64,000 nucleotides of DNA, from contig NZ_BAAAHE010000040.1 in the NCBI RefSeq assembly GCF_039525035.1, positions 1 through 64,000 of the forward strand, read 5' to 3'. Shown in pieces: positions 52,372 to 60,725 of this stretch. The first letter of the stretch is position 1. Every line of letters starts with the position of its first letter. The stretch comes from Sporichthya brevicatena (GTDB lineage Bacteria > Actinomycetota > Actinomycetes > Sporichthyales > Sporichthyaceae). The notes beneath the pieces were generated by a model that saw only the letters and a program-made list of their open reading frames with translations, made no database searches and had not been told where the DNA came from. The position numbers and the translations under genes were made by a program.

Positions 52372-53832
52372 GTGCGCGACAGATGGCGGTTCCGTTCCCG
52401 GCGTGTCCTCGCCGCCGGGATCACCCTGGCGGTCCTCGGGACCGTCCCGGCCTGCGGCGGCGACGGGGGGACCTCGACGCCGGGCCCGGACTCGACCACG
52501 GCAGCGACCGCGCCGGATCTGGGCCTCGCGATCACGCCGTCGGCCTACCCGGACCCGTACAGCGGGGCGGTGGACGCGGCCGCGCAGGCTCCGGACCTGG
52601 CTCTGGTGCTCGCGCGCGGCATCGCGAAGGCGGACAAGCTCTCCGGAGACGTGAAGTCCCCCGCCTCCGACCTGGCGGCGGAGTTGACGTCCCGGCTGGC
52701 CACCCACGTGTACGCGGTGGGGTCGGCGGTCAGCACCGTCTACCAGACCGACCGCAAGAGCAAGCAGTCCGAGGCGGCCTGGGCCGCGGTCGAGACGAAC
52801 TCGACGGCCCTGATCAAGCTGGTGCGCTCGCTCGCGGCCGAGTCCACCGGGAAGGGCGGTCGCGGCGGCAAGGGGACGGCCCGACTCGCGCCGACCGCGG
52901 ACACCCCGCCGCCGAGTGCGCCGCCGGCCAACCCGGGCGACAAGGGGAAGAAGGGCAAGAAGGAGTCCCCCTCCCCTCGCCCGACCGCGACCGAACCGCC
53001 GTTCGACCTCGACGAGTACGACTTCGCGAAGTCCTGGCGCGAGCACGTCGGCCTGCTGACCGACTACGCGCTCGCCGCGCGGGGCCGCAACGAGAACGAC
53101 CAGCGGACCGCCCGCCGCCAGCTCGACGGCTGGGCGTCCCAGGCCGGCCAGTACTTCCGGGCGATCACCAAGAGCCGGCTGTCCTCGTACACCGTGCGCA
53201 CCGACCTCGGCGACTACCTCGACGCGATCACCGAGGCGATCGAGGGCCTCGCGAGCCGGGACGGCGAGAGCTTCGTCGCCCTGCGCGAGGCGGCCGACGC
53301 GATGCCGGAGATCTCCCAGCGTCTCGCCGCCGGCCTCGCCGCGGCGACCGACCGCAAGGGCAGCGTCACCGACAAGGCCGCCGAGCTGCGCGCGAACCTC
53401 ACCGCCACGATGACCGGTCACTCCTACCTGACCGTCATGGCCTTCCAGGTCGCGGTGAAGGCGGGCTCGGCCGGGCTGGTCGGCACGAACTACCGCCGCG
53501 TCCAGGTCAGCCTCGACGACAACTCCAAGCAGATCGCCGACTTGGTGAAGGACGTCGGCGGGCCGTTCAAGGAGGCCGAGTTCCTCCAGGGCTGGCGCAT
53601 CCACCTCCGTGACCTGGAGAACTACACGCGCGGGCTGCTCGACGGGGACCTGGAGGTCCGGCGCACCGCCGCGGAGGCCCTCCACACCTACCTGGGCACG
53701 GTGTCGACGTTCCTCAAGAACGTGACGAAGGGCGCGATCCCGGCCGAGACCGTCGAGGAACGCCTGCGAGCCCAGCTCGCCGCGATGATCGGGGCGGTGG
53801 ACGCCCTCGAGGTGGCCTTCCGCAGCAACTGA
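52372..53832 (+). CDS. predicted surface lipoprotein of unknown function, next to sigK
   Basis: 486 residues. N-terminal lipobox TVPAC gives a lipidated Cys at 28. It contains two all-helical regions with similar character: one (about residues 60-160), a Lys/Gly/Pro-rich linker (GKGGRGGKG, KGKKGKKES) and a long second one (about 215-480, including EHVGLLTDYALAARGRNENDQRTARRQLDGW and LRAQLAAMIGAVDAL). Such helical bundles sometimes sense or bind copper or lipids, but no known motif is visible. It ends 20 bases before the sigK start on the same strand. The GTG start lacks a Shine-Dalgarno site. I do not recognise the family. Confidence 0.7.
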   Translation: MRDRWRFRSRRVLAAGITLAVLGTVPACGGDGGTSTPGPDSTTAATAPDLGLAITPSAYPDPYSGAVDAAAQAPDLALVLARGIAKADKLSGDVKSPASDLAAELTSRLATHVYAVGSAVSTVYQTDRKSKQSEAAWAAVETNSTALIKLVRSLAAESTGKGGRGGKGTARLAPTADTPPPSAPPANPGDKGKKGKKESPSPRPTATEPPFDLDEYDFAKSWREHVGLLTDYALAARGRNENDQRTARRQLDGWASQAGQYFRAITKSRLSSYTVRTDLGDYLDAITEAIEGLASRDGESFVALREAADAMPEISQRLAAGLAAATDRKGSVTDKAAELRANLTATMTGHSYLTVMAFQVAVKAGSAGLVGTNYRRVQVSLDDNSKQIADLVKDVGGPFKEAEFLQGWRIHLRDLENYTRGLLDGDLEVRRTAAEALHTYLGTVSTFLKNVTKGAIPAETVEERLRAQLAAMIGAVDALEVAFRSN

Positions 53833-53852
53833 GGCGGGCCGGCCCGACCGAC

Positions 53853-54494
53853 ATGGACACCAATCCGGGCGGCTTCCGGCCCCGAAGATCGGACATGAGC
53901 TCCGGTCCTGTCCCGCTGCCCACGGCCCGCACGGTGCCGGCGGACGCCCCCGAGCGCCTCGAGGACCTCCTGGTCCGCGTGGCGCGGGGCGACACCGCCG
54001 CGTACGAGGCGGTCTACACCCGCGTCTCCGGACCGGTCTACGGACTGATCCGCCGCGTCCTGCGCGACCCCGCGCAGTCCGAGGAGGTCGCCCAGGAGGT
54101 GCTGGTCACCGTCTGGCAGACCGCCTCCCGCTTCGACGCGAACCAGGGCTCGGGCATGTCCTGGATCCTGACGATGGCCCACCGCCGCGCGGTGGACCGC
54201 GTCCGCTCGGAGCAGGCCGCCACCGACCGCACGCGTCGCCTGGCGCCGCAGTCCTACGAGCCCGCCTACGACGACGTCTCCGAGGCCGTCGAGACCCGGC
54301 TGGAGAAGGAAGCGGTCCGGCGCTGCCTGGGCACGCTCACCGACCTGCAGCGCGAGTCCGTCGGACTGGCCTACTACGGGGGCTACACCTACCGCGAGGT
54401 CGGTGAACTCCTCGACGTGCCGCTCGGCACCGTGAAGACCCGCATGCGGGACGGACTGATCCGCCTGCGCGACTGCCTGGGGGTGACGGCATGA
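53853..54494 (+). CDS. sigK: ECF sigma factor SigK
   Basis: 213-residue ECF sigma factor. The sigma-2 region (YEAVYTRVSGPVYGLIRRVLRDPAQSEEVAQEVLVTVWQTASRFD, then MSWILTMAHRRAVDRVRSEQA) and sigma-4 region (LTDLQRESVGLAYYGGYTYREVGELLDVPLGTVKTRMRDGL) are complete. RskA is encoded next, with ATGA overlap, giving the standard SigK-RskA pair that in mycobacteria responds to envelope or redox signals. ATG 53853 or ATG 53895 could be the true start; neither has a good ribosome site. A lipoprotein gene precedes it closely. Confidence 0.93.
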   Translation: MDTNPGGFRPRRSDMSSGPVPLPTARTVPADAPERLEDLLVRVARGDTAAYEAVYTRVSGPVYGLIRRVLRDPAQSEEVAQEVLVTVWQTASRFDANQGSGMSWILTMAHRRAVDRVRSEQAATDRTRRLAPQSYEPAYDDVSEAVETRLEKEAVRRCLGTLTDLQRESVGLAYYGGYTYREVGELLDVPLGTVKTRMRDGLIRLRDCLGVTA

Positions 54495-55252
54495 GTTCCT
54501 CGAACACCGGTGCCGACCTGCACCTGCTCAGCGGCGCCTACGCGATGGGCGCCCTCGACCCTGCCGAGGCCGAGGAGTTCGCCGTCCACCTCGACAGCTG
54601 TGCGCAGTGCCGGGAGGAGGTGGCCGAACTCACCGCCACCGCGAACGTGCTGGGCATCGCCGCCGCCGAGACCCCGCCGCCCGGCTTCCGCGAGCGGGTG
54701 ATGGCCGAGGTTGCCACGACGCGCCAGCTGCCCCCGGTCGTGACTCCGCTGGAGTCCGCGGGCCGCCGCCGGGGCCGCCGTGACTCGCGGGTCCGCCAGT
54801 GGACCCTGGGCGCGGCCGCCGCGGTCGCCGTCGTCGCGCTCGGTGTCGGGACCTGGGCGCTGACGCTGAACGAGGAGAACTCCGAGCTCCGCCGGCGCAC
54901 TGAGCTGATCGCCGCCGTGCAGACCGCCCCCGACGCGCAGTCGGTGTCGGCGAAGGCCGGCGACGCCACGGCGGCCGTGATGATGTCGCGCAGCGCGGGC
55001 GCCATGGTCTTCATGGCGCACGGCCTGCGGGACCCGGGTGCGGGCCGGACCTACCAGATCTGGCTGCTCGGCCCGGGCTCGTCGGTCCGGTCCGTCGGCA
55101 CCTTCGACACCGACGGCCGCAACACGACGCGCGTGATGAAGGGCTTCCCGGACCGGGCGACCGCGCTGGCGGTCACCGAGGAACCCGCGGGTGGCTCGGA
55201 CCGGCCGACGACCTCGCCGGTCCTCGCGGTCAACTTCCCCGCCGGGGCCTGA
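54491..55252 (+). CDS. rskA: anti-sigma-K factor RskA
   Basis: 253-residue membrane anti-sigma factor. The N-terminal zinc anti-sigma domain has HLDSCAQC (HxxxCxxC), one transmembrane helix lies near LGAAAAVAVVALGVGTWAL (about residues 108-128), and the C-terminal extracytoplasmic domain has VMMSRSAGAMVFMAHGLRDPGAGRTYQIWLLGP, the RskA domain. It holds SigK inactive until cleaved in response to a signal. Overlaps sigK. A GC-rich hairpin lies just after the stop, around 55255-55285. Confidence 0.93.
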   Translation: MSSSNTGADLHLLSGAYAMGALDPAEAEEFAVHLDSCAQCREEVAELTATANVLGIAAAETPPPGFRERVMAEVATTRQLPPVVTPLESAGRRRGRRDSRVRQWTLGAAAAVAVVALGVGTWALTLNEENSELRRRTELIAAVQTAPDAQSVSAKAGDATAAVMMSRSAGAMVFMAHGLRDPGAGRTYQIWLLGPGSSVRSVGTFDTDGRNTTRVMKGFPDRATALAVTEEPAGGSDRPTTSPVLAVNFPAGA

Positions 55253-55312
55253 GCGCCCCGCGGGGACAGTCCCGCGGGGGCAGTCCGCGACGGGAGATCC
55301 CGCCGGGCCGGC

Positions 55313-55906
55313 TCAGCCGGTGCGGCGGGCCCGGCGCTGGGCGAGCTCGTCGGTCGCGACGTCCCCCGTCGCGTCGGGACGCTCGCCGGGGAGCTCGGCG
55401 AGCGAGCCCTCCACCTCCTGCCAGACGCGGCCGACGGCGATGCCGAACACGCCCTGGCCGCCCTGGAGCAGGTCGACGACCTCGTCCGGGGAGCTGCACT
55501 CGTAGACGGTCGCGCCGTCACTCATCAGGGTGAGCGTCGCGAGGTCGGAGACCCCCCGGTCGGCGAGGTGGCTGACGGCCTGGCGGATCTGCTGGAGCGA
55601 GACGCCGGCGTCGAGCAGTCGCTTGACGATCTTCAGGACGAGGATGTCGCGGAAGCCGTAGAGCCGCTGCGTCCCCGAGCCGGTGGCCGGGCGGATGCTC
55701 GGCTCGACCAGGCCGGTGCGGGCCCAGTAGTCGAGCTGCCGGTACGTGATGCCGGCCGCGGCGCAGGCCGTCGGGCCGCGGTACCCGATCTCCTCGGTCA
55801 GCGAGGTGATCTCGGGCTCGAACAGCAGGCCCTGCTCGCCCGCTGCCAGCACTGCGCGCGTGTCCGGCGCGGTGCCGGTCGCGGGGGTGCCCGGGGTGTC
55901 GCTCAC
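55313..55906 (-). CDS. MerR family regulator (Rv1830-like position)
   Basis: 197 residues: MerR-type winged helix near residues 43-120 (YRGPTACAAAGITYRQLDYWARTGLVEPSIRP and GSGTQRLYGFRDILVLKIVKRLLDAGVSLQQIRQA) and a tail without metal-binding Cys pairs. Homologues sit downstream of the DUF151 gene in mycobacteria, so the same order here supports orthology. Ligand and targets are not clear. The 184-base upstream spacer has two direct GTCAA words (minus strand) near 55965-55975 that may be its site. Confidence 0.88.
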   Translation of the reverse strand: MSDTPGTPATGTAPDTRAVLAAGEQGLLFEPEITSLTEEIGYRGPTACAAAGITYRQLDYWARTGLVEPSIRPATGSGTQRLYGFRDILVLKIVKRLLDAGVSLQQIRQAVSHLADRGVSDLATLTLMSDGATVYECSSPDEVVDLLQGGQGVFGIAVGRVWQEVEGSLAELPGERPDATGDVATDELAQRRARRTG

Positions 55907-56090
55907 GGCGCCTCCTGCCCTCTCCCGGTGCTCGTAATTACACCGGGGACGTTTGACTCCTTGACGGTAAGCGGGGTGCCGGGACCCGTCAACGCAACTC
56001 GCCGATCCAGCGTGGTGCTGGTGGGGCAGTTGTTACTGATGTGACTGAGTCCAGCTCACCGTCGAGACGCAGGCGGTGGGGTCGCCGGGC

Positions 56091-56570
56091 TCAGCCGGAC
56101 GTGTCGAAGTCCTCGGGAGAGATCTGGTCGAGGAACTCGCGGAACTTCTCGACCTCGTCCTCCTGCTCGTCCGGGATCGCGATCCCGGCCTCGTCGAGGA
56201 CCTCTTCGCTGCCGAAGATCGGGGTGCCGGTCCGCAGGGCGAGCGCGATCGCGTCGGACGGGCGGGCGCTGACCTCGATGCCACCCGAGAAGTGCAGCTC
56301 GGCGTAGAACACACCGTCCCGCAGGCCGGTGATACGGACCTGCTGAAGCTCCTGACCGAGCGCCTGCAGCACGTCCCGGAACAGGTCGTGGGTCATCGGC
56401 CGGGCCGGCACGACACCCTGCTGGGCGAACGCGATGGCGGTCGCCTCGACGGCACCGATCCAGATCGGCAGGTAGCGCTCCCCCGCCATCTCGCGCAGGA
56501 GAACGATCGGCTGATTGGCGGGCATTTCCACGCGGACACCGACGACGTCGAGCTGGTTCACATCCGCCAC
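56091..56570 (-). CDS. bifunctional nuclease family (DUF151) protein
   Basis: 159-residue protein with the DUF151 fold: VGVRVEMPANQPIVLLREMAGERYLPIWIGAVEATAIAFAQQG, and the acidic tail typical of actinobacterial members. The family was shown to have nuclease activity in plants and archaea; its bacterial role is unclear. It starts at GTG 56570. It is between two MerR genes in the conserved block. Confidence 0.92.
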   Translation of the reverse strand: MADVNQLDVVGVRVEMPANQPIVLLREMAGERYLPIWIGAVEATAIAFAQQGVVPARPMTHDLFRDVLQALGQELQQVRITGLRDGVFYAELHFSGGIEVSARPSDAIALALRTGTPIFGSEEVLDEAGIAIPDEQEDEVEKFREFLDQISPEDFDTSG

Positions 56571-56581
56571 AGTACCCGGGC

Positions 56582-57286
56582 TCAGGGGCTCAGGGTGTGC
56601 CGAAGACCAGCCTGGAGAAGGGCCGCATGAAGTCGCGCGAGGCGGGTGGCGATCTCGGCCGCCGTGTCGCGGCTGCGCTCGAGTCCGGCGCTCCCCCGCC
56701 GCCGCGTGTTGGGCTGCACGACGAGCTGTTCGACCAGACCGACCTCGCGGTCCGCAGCGCCCTTGAACGAGCGCAGGTGCCGTGGTTCGAGCCCGTACCG
56801 GCCCAGCTCGGCGACGATGCGCGCGATGCTCACGTCGTCACCGTCGTAGTAGCCGCCCCGGCGCCGGTGCAGCAGGCCGGACTCCTCGATCGCGGCCAGC
56901 TGCTCCGCGTCCAGGCCCGTCTCCTCGAGCATCTGCTCGCGGGTGAGACGCACCTCGGACGGGGTGAGGTCGAAACGCAGCCCGGTGTCCGGCAGGGCCG
57001 CCTCGGCCAGCTCGCCGTTGCCGCGGTCGATGGCCTCGAGCTGGTCCTTGATGACCCGGAGCGGCAGGTAGTGCGCGTGCTTGGCGGTGAGGACGTACCG
57101 CAGCCGCTCGACGTCCTGGGCCGAGAACTTGCGGTAACCCCCCGGCGTGCGGGCCGGCTCGACGAGACCGGCGGCCTCGTAGAAGCGGATCTTGGAGATC
57201 GTCAGGTCGGGGAAGTCGGGGCGCAGGCGGTTGAGCACCTCGCCGATGCTCAGGTGCGACCCCTCGGCCGGTGCCGGCGCGCTCAA
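56582..57286 (-). CDS. ftsR: MerR-like regulator of the FtsR/Rv1828 type
   Basis: 234 residues. It opens with a MerR winged helix (LSIGEVLNRLRPDFPDLTISKIRFYEAAGLVEPARTPGGYRKFSAQDVERLRYVL) with the extra residues between helix 1 and 2 characteristic of the FtsR/Rv1828 group. FtsR activates the cell-division gene ftsZ in corynebacteria. The TTG start at 57286 overlaps the garA stop by TTGA and has GGAGAG upstream. Symbol is by family and synteny. Confidence 0.82.
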   Translation of the reverse strand: MSAPAPAEGSHLSIGEVLNRLRPDFPDLTISKIRFYEAAGLVEPARTPGGYRKFSAQDVERLRYVLTAKHAHYLPLRVIKDQLEAIDRGNGELAEAALPDTGLRFDLTPSEVRLTREQMLEETGLDAEQLAAIEESGLLHRRRGGYYDGDDVSIARIVAELGRYGLEPRHLRSFKGAADREVGLVEQLVVQPNTRRRGSAGLERSRDTAAEIATRLARLHAALLQAGLRHTLSP

Positions 57287-57816
57287 CTGGAGCTCTCCGA
57301 ACCGGCCCCTTCACCCGGTGCCCCCGGCGCCGAGGCGAAGAAGACGAGTCGGTACTTGCCGATCTGGACCTCGTCGCCGCCGGAGAGGACGGCCTCCTCG
57401 ATCCGCTCGCGGTTGACGTAGGTGCCGTTGAGGCTGCCCGCATCCTTCACCCGGAAGGACCCGTCGCCGACGCGGTGGAAGTCCGCGTGCCGACGGGAGA
57501 CGGTCACGTCGTCGAGGAAGATGTCGCTGTCCGGGTGCCGGCCCGCGCGGACCGTGTCGGAGTCGAGCAGGAACCGGCTGCCGGACTGCGGACCGCGCTG
57601 CACGATGAGCAGCGCCGAGCCCGGGGGCAGCGCGTCGACGGCCGCCTGGTCGCCGGGTGAGAGCAGGCCGGCCTCGGCCTCCACCTCGAGTCCCGCGATC
57701 GAGATGCTCGACGTGTTGTCGACGCCGTCCGACCCGGCCGAGGGCAGCGCGGAGCCACAGTTCGGGCAGAACCGAGCGTCGTCGGGAGGCCGGTGGCCGC
57801 ACTGGCTGCAGAACAT
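57283..57816 (-). CDS. garA: FHA-domain regulator GarA with N-terminal zinc ribbon
   Basis: 177 residues. The N-terminus has two Cys pairs (CSQCG and CPNCG, residues 3-27), then VDNTSSISI, which lies where the mycobacterial protein has the phosphorylated ETTS motif. The FHA domain (about 85-165) has GRHPDSD, TVSRRHADF and SLNGTYVNRE, the phosphothreonine-binding residues. GarA/OdhI inhibits 2-oxoglutarate dehydrogenase and glutamate enzymes depending on its phosphorylation by Ser/Thr kinases. The zinc ribbon replaces the plain tail of the mycobacterial form. The start was set at ATG 57816 because it follows CCGGAG. Confidence 0.88.
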   Translation of the reverse strand: MFCSQCGHRPPDDARFCPNCGSALPSAGSDGVDNTSSISIAGLEVEAEAGLLSPGDQAAVDALPPGSALLIVQRGPQSGSRFLLDSDTVRAGRHPDSDIFLDDVTVSRRHADFHRVGDGSFRVKDAGSLNGTYVNRERIEEAVLSGGDEVQIGKYRLVFFASAPGAPGEGAGSESSS

Positions 57817-57895
57817 TGCTCCGGCCTTTCCCTGTACCTGAGGTTGAGCGTCCACGAAACTTATGTGCCCGAGATTCGAGGGTCAACCGACGAGA

Positions 57896-58276
57896 TCACT
57901 CGATGGATGTGGCGTACTCCGACGCCGACAACAGATCGTCGAGCGCGGCCGTGTCGTCGGGCCGGACCTCGAACATCCAGCCGCCACCGTAGGGCTCCGC
58001 GTTGACCAGTTCGGGAGCGGTCTCGATCGCCGAGTTGACCGCCACGATCTCGCCGGAGACCGGCGCGTAGATCTCGCTCACACTCTTGGTCGACTCGAGC
58101 TCGCCGCAGGGCGAGCCGGCCTCGATCTTGTCGCCGGGTTGCGGCAGCGAGACGAAGACGATGTCGCCGAGCTGGGACTGTGCGTGGTCGGTGATCCCGA
58201 CGCGCACCGTCCCGCCGTCGGTGAGCTGCGCCCACTCGTGCTCGGCGGTGTACTTCAGGTCGTCGGGGACGGACAT
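57896..58276 (-). CDS. gcvH: glycine cleavage system H protein
   Basis: 126-residue lipoyl carrier. The lipoylated Lys is in GELESTKSVSEIYAP and the start is MSVPDDLKYTAEHEW, standard for GcvH. It shuttles the aminomethyl group between the P and T proteins. The rest of the glycine cleavage system is not in the window, but gcvH next to garA is conserved across actinobacteria. Confidence 0.96.
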   Translation of the reverse strand: MSVPDDLKYTAEHEWAQLTDGGTVRVGITDHAQSQLGDIVFVSLPQPGDKIEAGSPCGELESTKSVSEIYAPVSGEIVAVNSAIETAPELVNAEPYGGGWMFEVRPDDTAALDDLLSASEYATSIE

Positions 58277-58291
58277 CGCGGCCTCTCGCTC

Positions 58292-59272
58292 CTAGTTGTT
58301 CTCACTCGGCCGGGCGTAGTCGAGGTCCGCGGCCGGACGCGTCGCGTCCACCGTGATCTGCTTGCGGGTCTCGACGGAGGGGATCGCGCCCCGCTCGTCC
58401 AGCACCGCGAACACCCCGCCGGGGATCCGCAACGCGGGCACGAGGGTATCCGGGTCGCCGATGACCTTGAACAGGTACGGCGCGGTCACCGTCTGCCCGT
58501 CGATCCGGACGCTGCCGGGCCCGGAATCGAGGAAGTCCGTGCCGGCGACGACGCGGATGTCGTTGATCTGCACGGCCTCGGCGCCGGCGTCGCGGAGCTC
58601 CTGCAGGGCATCCAGCAGGACGGCCGCGTCGACCTTCTGCTGGGGGTCCTCGATGCGCAGCGCGATGCCCGGTCCCTTGGCCGCGACGGTCCCGGCGAGG
58701 ATGCCGAGGACGGCCCGCCGGCCCTGGGCCTCGGTCAGTGCCGCCTTCGACCGGTCCGACCCGGACTGCAGCTCCGCCTTGCGCTGCTCCAGGTCGCGGA
58801 TCTCGCTGTCGAGACGCTCCGAGCGGTCGTTGAGGTCGTCGAGGATGCGGATCAGGTCGCTCTGCCGCGCCGAGCGCAGGTTGTTGTCGTCGGCCTGCAG
58901 CCGCAGCTGCACGACGGCGAAGAAGCCGAGCAGACCGCACAGGACGGCGATCATCACCTGCGTCGGTGCCGCGCGCCGGACACGCAACGCGGCGAGCAGC
59001 CCGCGGAACCCGGCCGGGGGCGGGCTGAACGACTGCTCGCCCCGGGGCAGCGTCGACGAGACCGGCGGGGCCGCGGGGGCCTCGCTCCCCTCGTCGGCCG
59101 GCGCCGGCCGACCGCCGACCTTGTAGCCGGCGATGAGGAGCGTCTCGTCCTCGCCCGAGCTGTCCGGTGCCGAGCTGTCCGGTGCCGAGCTGTCCGGTGC
59201 CGGGCCCGAGCCGTAGTCCAGGCTCGCGTCCGGCTGGTCCTCGGGGCGCGGGTTCTCGGGAGGGGTGGTCAT
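58292..59272 (-). CDS. DUF881 membrane protein (Rv1825-like)
   Basis: 326 residues. A disordered N-terminal 90 residues include three APDSS repeats encoded by 15-base units. One transmembrane helix (VMIAVLCGLLGFFAVVQL, near residue 105), a coiled coil (ILDDLNDRSERLDSEIRDLEQRKAEL) and an extracytoplasmic DUF881 domain (GPGIALRIEDPQQ, then LRDAGAEAVQINDIRVV) follow. Function is unknown; it pairs with another DUF881 protein and Sbp. Its gene follows Sbp on the minus strand with one or two bases between. Confidence 0.9.
   Translation of the reverse strand: MTTPPENPRPEDQPDASLDYGSGPAPDSSAPDSSAPDSSGEDETLLIAGYKVGGRPAPADEGSEAPAAPPVSSTLPRGEQSFSPPPAGFRGLLAALRVRRAAPTQVMIAVLCGLLGFFAVVQLRLQADDNNLRSARQSDLIRILDDLNDRSERLDSEIRDLEQRKAELQSGSDRSKAALTEAQGRRAVLGILAGTVAAKGPGIALRIEDPQQKVDAAVLLDALQELRDAGAEAVQINDIRVVAGTDFLDSGPGSVRIDGQTVTAPYLFKVIGDPDTLVPALRIPGGVFAVLDERGAIPSVETRKQITVDATRPAADLDYARPSENN
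59157..59201. repeat. 15-base tandem repeat, 3 copies, in DUF881 gene
   Basis: GAGCTGTCCGGTGCC repeated three times in the + strand; on the coding strand it encodes Ala-Pro-Asp-Ser-Ser. It lies in the disordered N-terminal region and keeps the frame. Confidence 0.9.
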
Positions 59273-59273
59273 G

Positions 59274-59606
59274 TCAGGCCGAGAGCAGGTGCCGCCGGAT
59301 CGCGGCGACGTTGGAGAAGATCCGGATGCTGAGCACGACGATGATGCCGGTCGTCAGCTGTCCGCCGACGCCGAGTCGGTCGCCGATGAAGACGACGAGG
59401 ACCGCGACGAGCACGTTCGCGATGAACGAGACGACGAAGACCTTGTCGCTGAAGATGCCGTCGAGCAGCGCCCGCAGCGCGCCGAAGAGGGCGTCGAGGG
59501 CGGCGACCACCGCGATGGGCAGGTAGGGCTGCATCCACACCGGCACCGTCGGGTCGAAGATCAGCCCCAGGGCGATGCCGATGACGAGACCGAGCGCACC
59601 GATCAC
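59274..59606 (-). CDS. sbp: small basic protein Sbp (DUF1290)
   Basis: 110-residue membrane protein with three hydrophobic segments (GALGLVIGIALGLIF, LPIAVVAALDALFGALRALLDGIF and VVSFIANVLVAVLVVFIGDRLG) and the conserved SIRIFSNVAAIRRHLL end. It is found between DUF881 genes in many Gram-positive bacteria, often near division or sporulation genes. GTG start overlaps the upstream DUF881 stop. Confidence 0.92.
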   Translation of the reverse strand: MIGALGLVIGIALGLIFDPTVPVWMQPYLPIAVVAALDALFGALRALLDGIFSDKVFVVSFIANVLVAVLVVFIGDRLGVGGQLTTGIIVVLSIRIFSNVAAIRRHLLSA

Positions 59607-60616
59607 GAGGCGGCCCCCGTCGCGGTCGGGACCGGGCTCGGGCCGGGCGTCGCTCCGGACGTGGGACCGGGCGTGGGGGCGGGCGTGGCTCCGGGGGTGG
59701 GGGGGGGCGTGGGGGTGGTCGTCGCGTCGGTCGTCGCGCCGGTCGTCGCGCCGGACGTGGCGAGCACCGCGTTCCGCAGGGTCACCCCGGTCGCGCCGGG
59801 GAGCCGGAGGTCCTTCTCGGTGGTGACGGTGAACCGGATCCCGAAGCCCGCAAGGGTGTGGAACCAGCGGCCGCCGGGGCCGTCCACGAAGTCGACCTCC
59901 AGGTCGTTCGGGTTGCCGATCGCGAGCACGACGTACGGCGGGCTCAGGGGGCGGTAGGCGACGAGGATCGCGTCGCCCGCGGACCGGACCGCGGTCAGCT
60001 GGGTCAGCCGCTGCCCGTTGACGCTGATGGCCTCGGCGCCGGCGGCCCAGAGGCCGTTCAGCAGGCGCTGCAGGTCGGTGTCGAGCACCCGGCCGGTCCC
60101 GGACCGCAGGTTGGCCGAGGGGGCGTCGTCGACGACGACCTTGATGCCGGGTCCGCGGACCGCGGTCACGCCGGCGAGCGCCGAGAGCCGTTCGAGGTCG
60201 GACCGCGCGGCCGAGCCGGCGGAGGTCGCGGCGAGCGCGACGTCGCGGAGGCCGTCGACCTCGGAGCGCAGGGCCACCAGACGGTCGTAGAGGTCGTCCG
60301 CCTGCTCGGTCTCGGCGCGGACCCGCTCGATCAGCTCGTTGCGGGCCTGGGCGACGGCCGGGGCGTTCGCGCGGGTCTGCTGCGCCGCGACGGTGAGGAC
60401 GAGGCCGGCGAACGCGAGCACGACGACGAGTGCGACTCCGGCACGCCGGCCGGAGCGTCCCGGTCCGCTGCGCACGGGCTGGTCCGACAGTCCCGCGGCC
60501 GCGACGGCGGCCCGCCGCGCGGCCTCCCGCCGGTAGCCCTCGTCGAGGGTGTTGGACATCAGGTCCGACAGCAGCGACATCGACGCGTCGGGGCGGCGCG
60601 TCGACGCATCGTTCAT
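59603..60616 (-). CDS. DUF881 membrane protein (Rv1823-like)
   Basis: 337 residues: cytoplasmic tail, one transmembrane helix (AGVALVVVLAFAGLVLTVAA, about 60-80), a coiled coil and a DUF881 domain (VTAVRGPGIKVVVDD, then LNGLWAAGAEAISVNGQRLTQLTAV). The last 55 residues are low complexity: ATTGATTDATTT and a Pro-Thr tract, encoded by short repeats. It belongs to the block pgsA-like, DUF881, Sbp, DUF881, gcvH, garA. It starts at ATG 60616. Confidence 0.9.
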   Translation of the reverse strand: MNDASTRRPDASMSLLSDLMSNTLDEGYRREAARRAAVAAAGLSDQPVRSGPGRSGRRAGVALVVVLAFAGLVLTVAAQQTRANAPAVAQARNELIERVRAETEQADDLYDRLVALRSEVDGLRDVALAATSAGSAARSDLERLSALAGVTAVRGPGIKVVVDDAPSANLRSGTGRVLDTDLQRLLNGLWAAGAEAISVNGQRLTQLTAVRSAGDAILVAYRPLSPPYVVLAIGNPNDLEVDFVDGPGGRWFHTLAGFGIRFTVTTEKDLRLPGATGVTLRNAVLATSGATTGATTDATTTPTPPPTPGATPAPTPGPTSGATPGPSPVPTATGAAS

Positions 60617-60677
60617 GCCGTCATCGTTCCACGGCGCGTCGGCCCGGCGCGGGAGTGGTCGGCGGCGCGTTCCGGGG

Positions 60678-60725
60678 GCAGGTCGGGTGGCAGGTCAGGT
60701 TGCTGGTCAGGTTGCAGGTCAGGTT
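60678..60725. repeat. 12-base tandem repeat, 4 copies, containing the stop codon
   Basis: GCAGGTCAGGTT and three close variants lie at the 3' end of the nucleotidyltransferase fusion gene. Each of the last three units contains an in-frame TGA on the minus strand, at 60719, 60707 and 60695, so the gene has redundant stop codons one unit apart. The array extends into the 102-base spacer. Confidence 0.88.
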
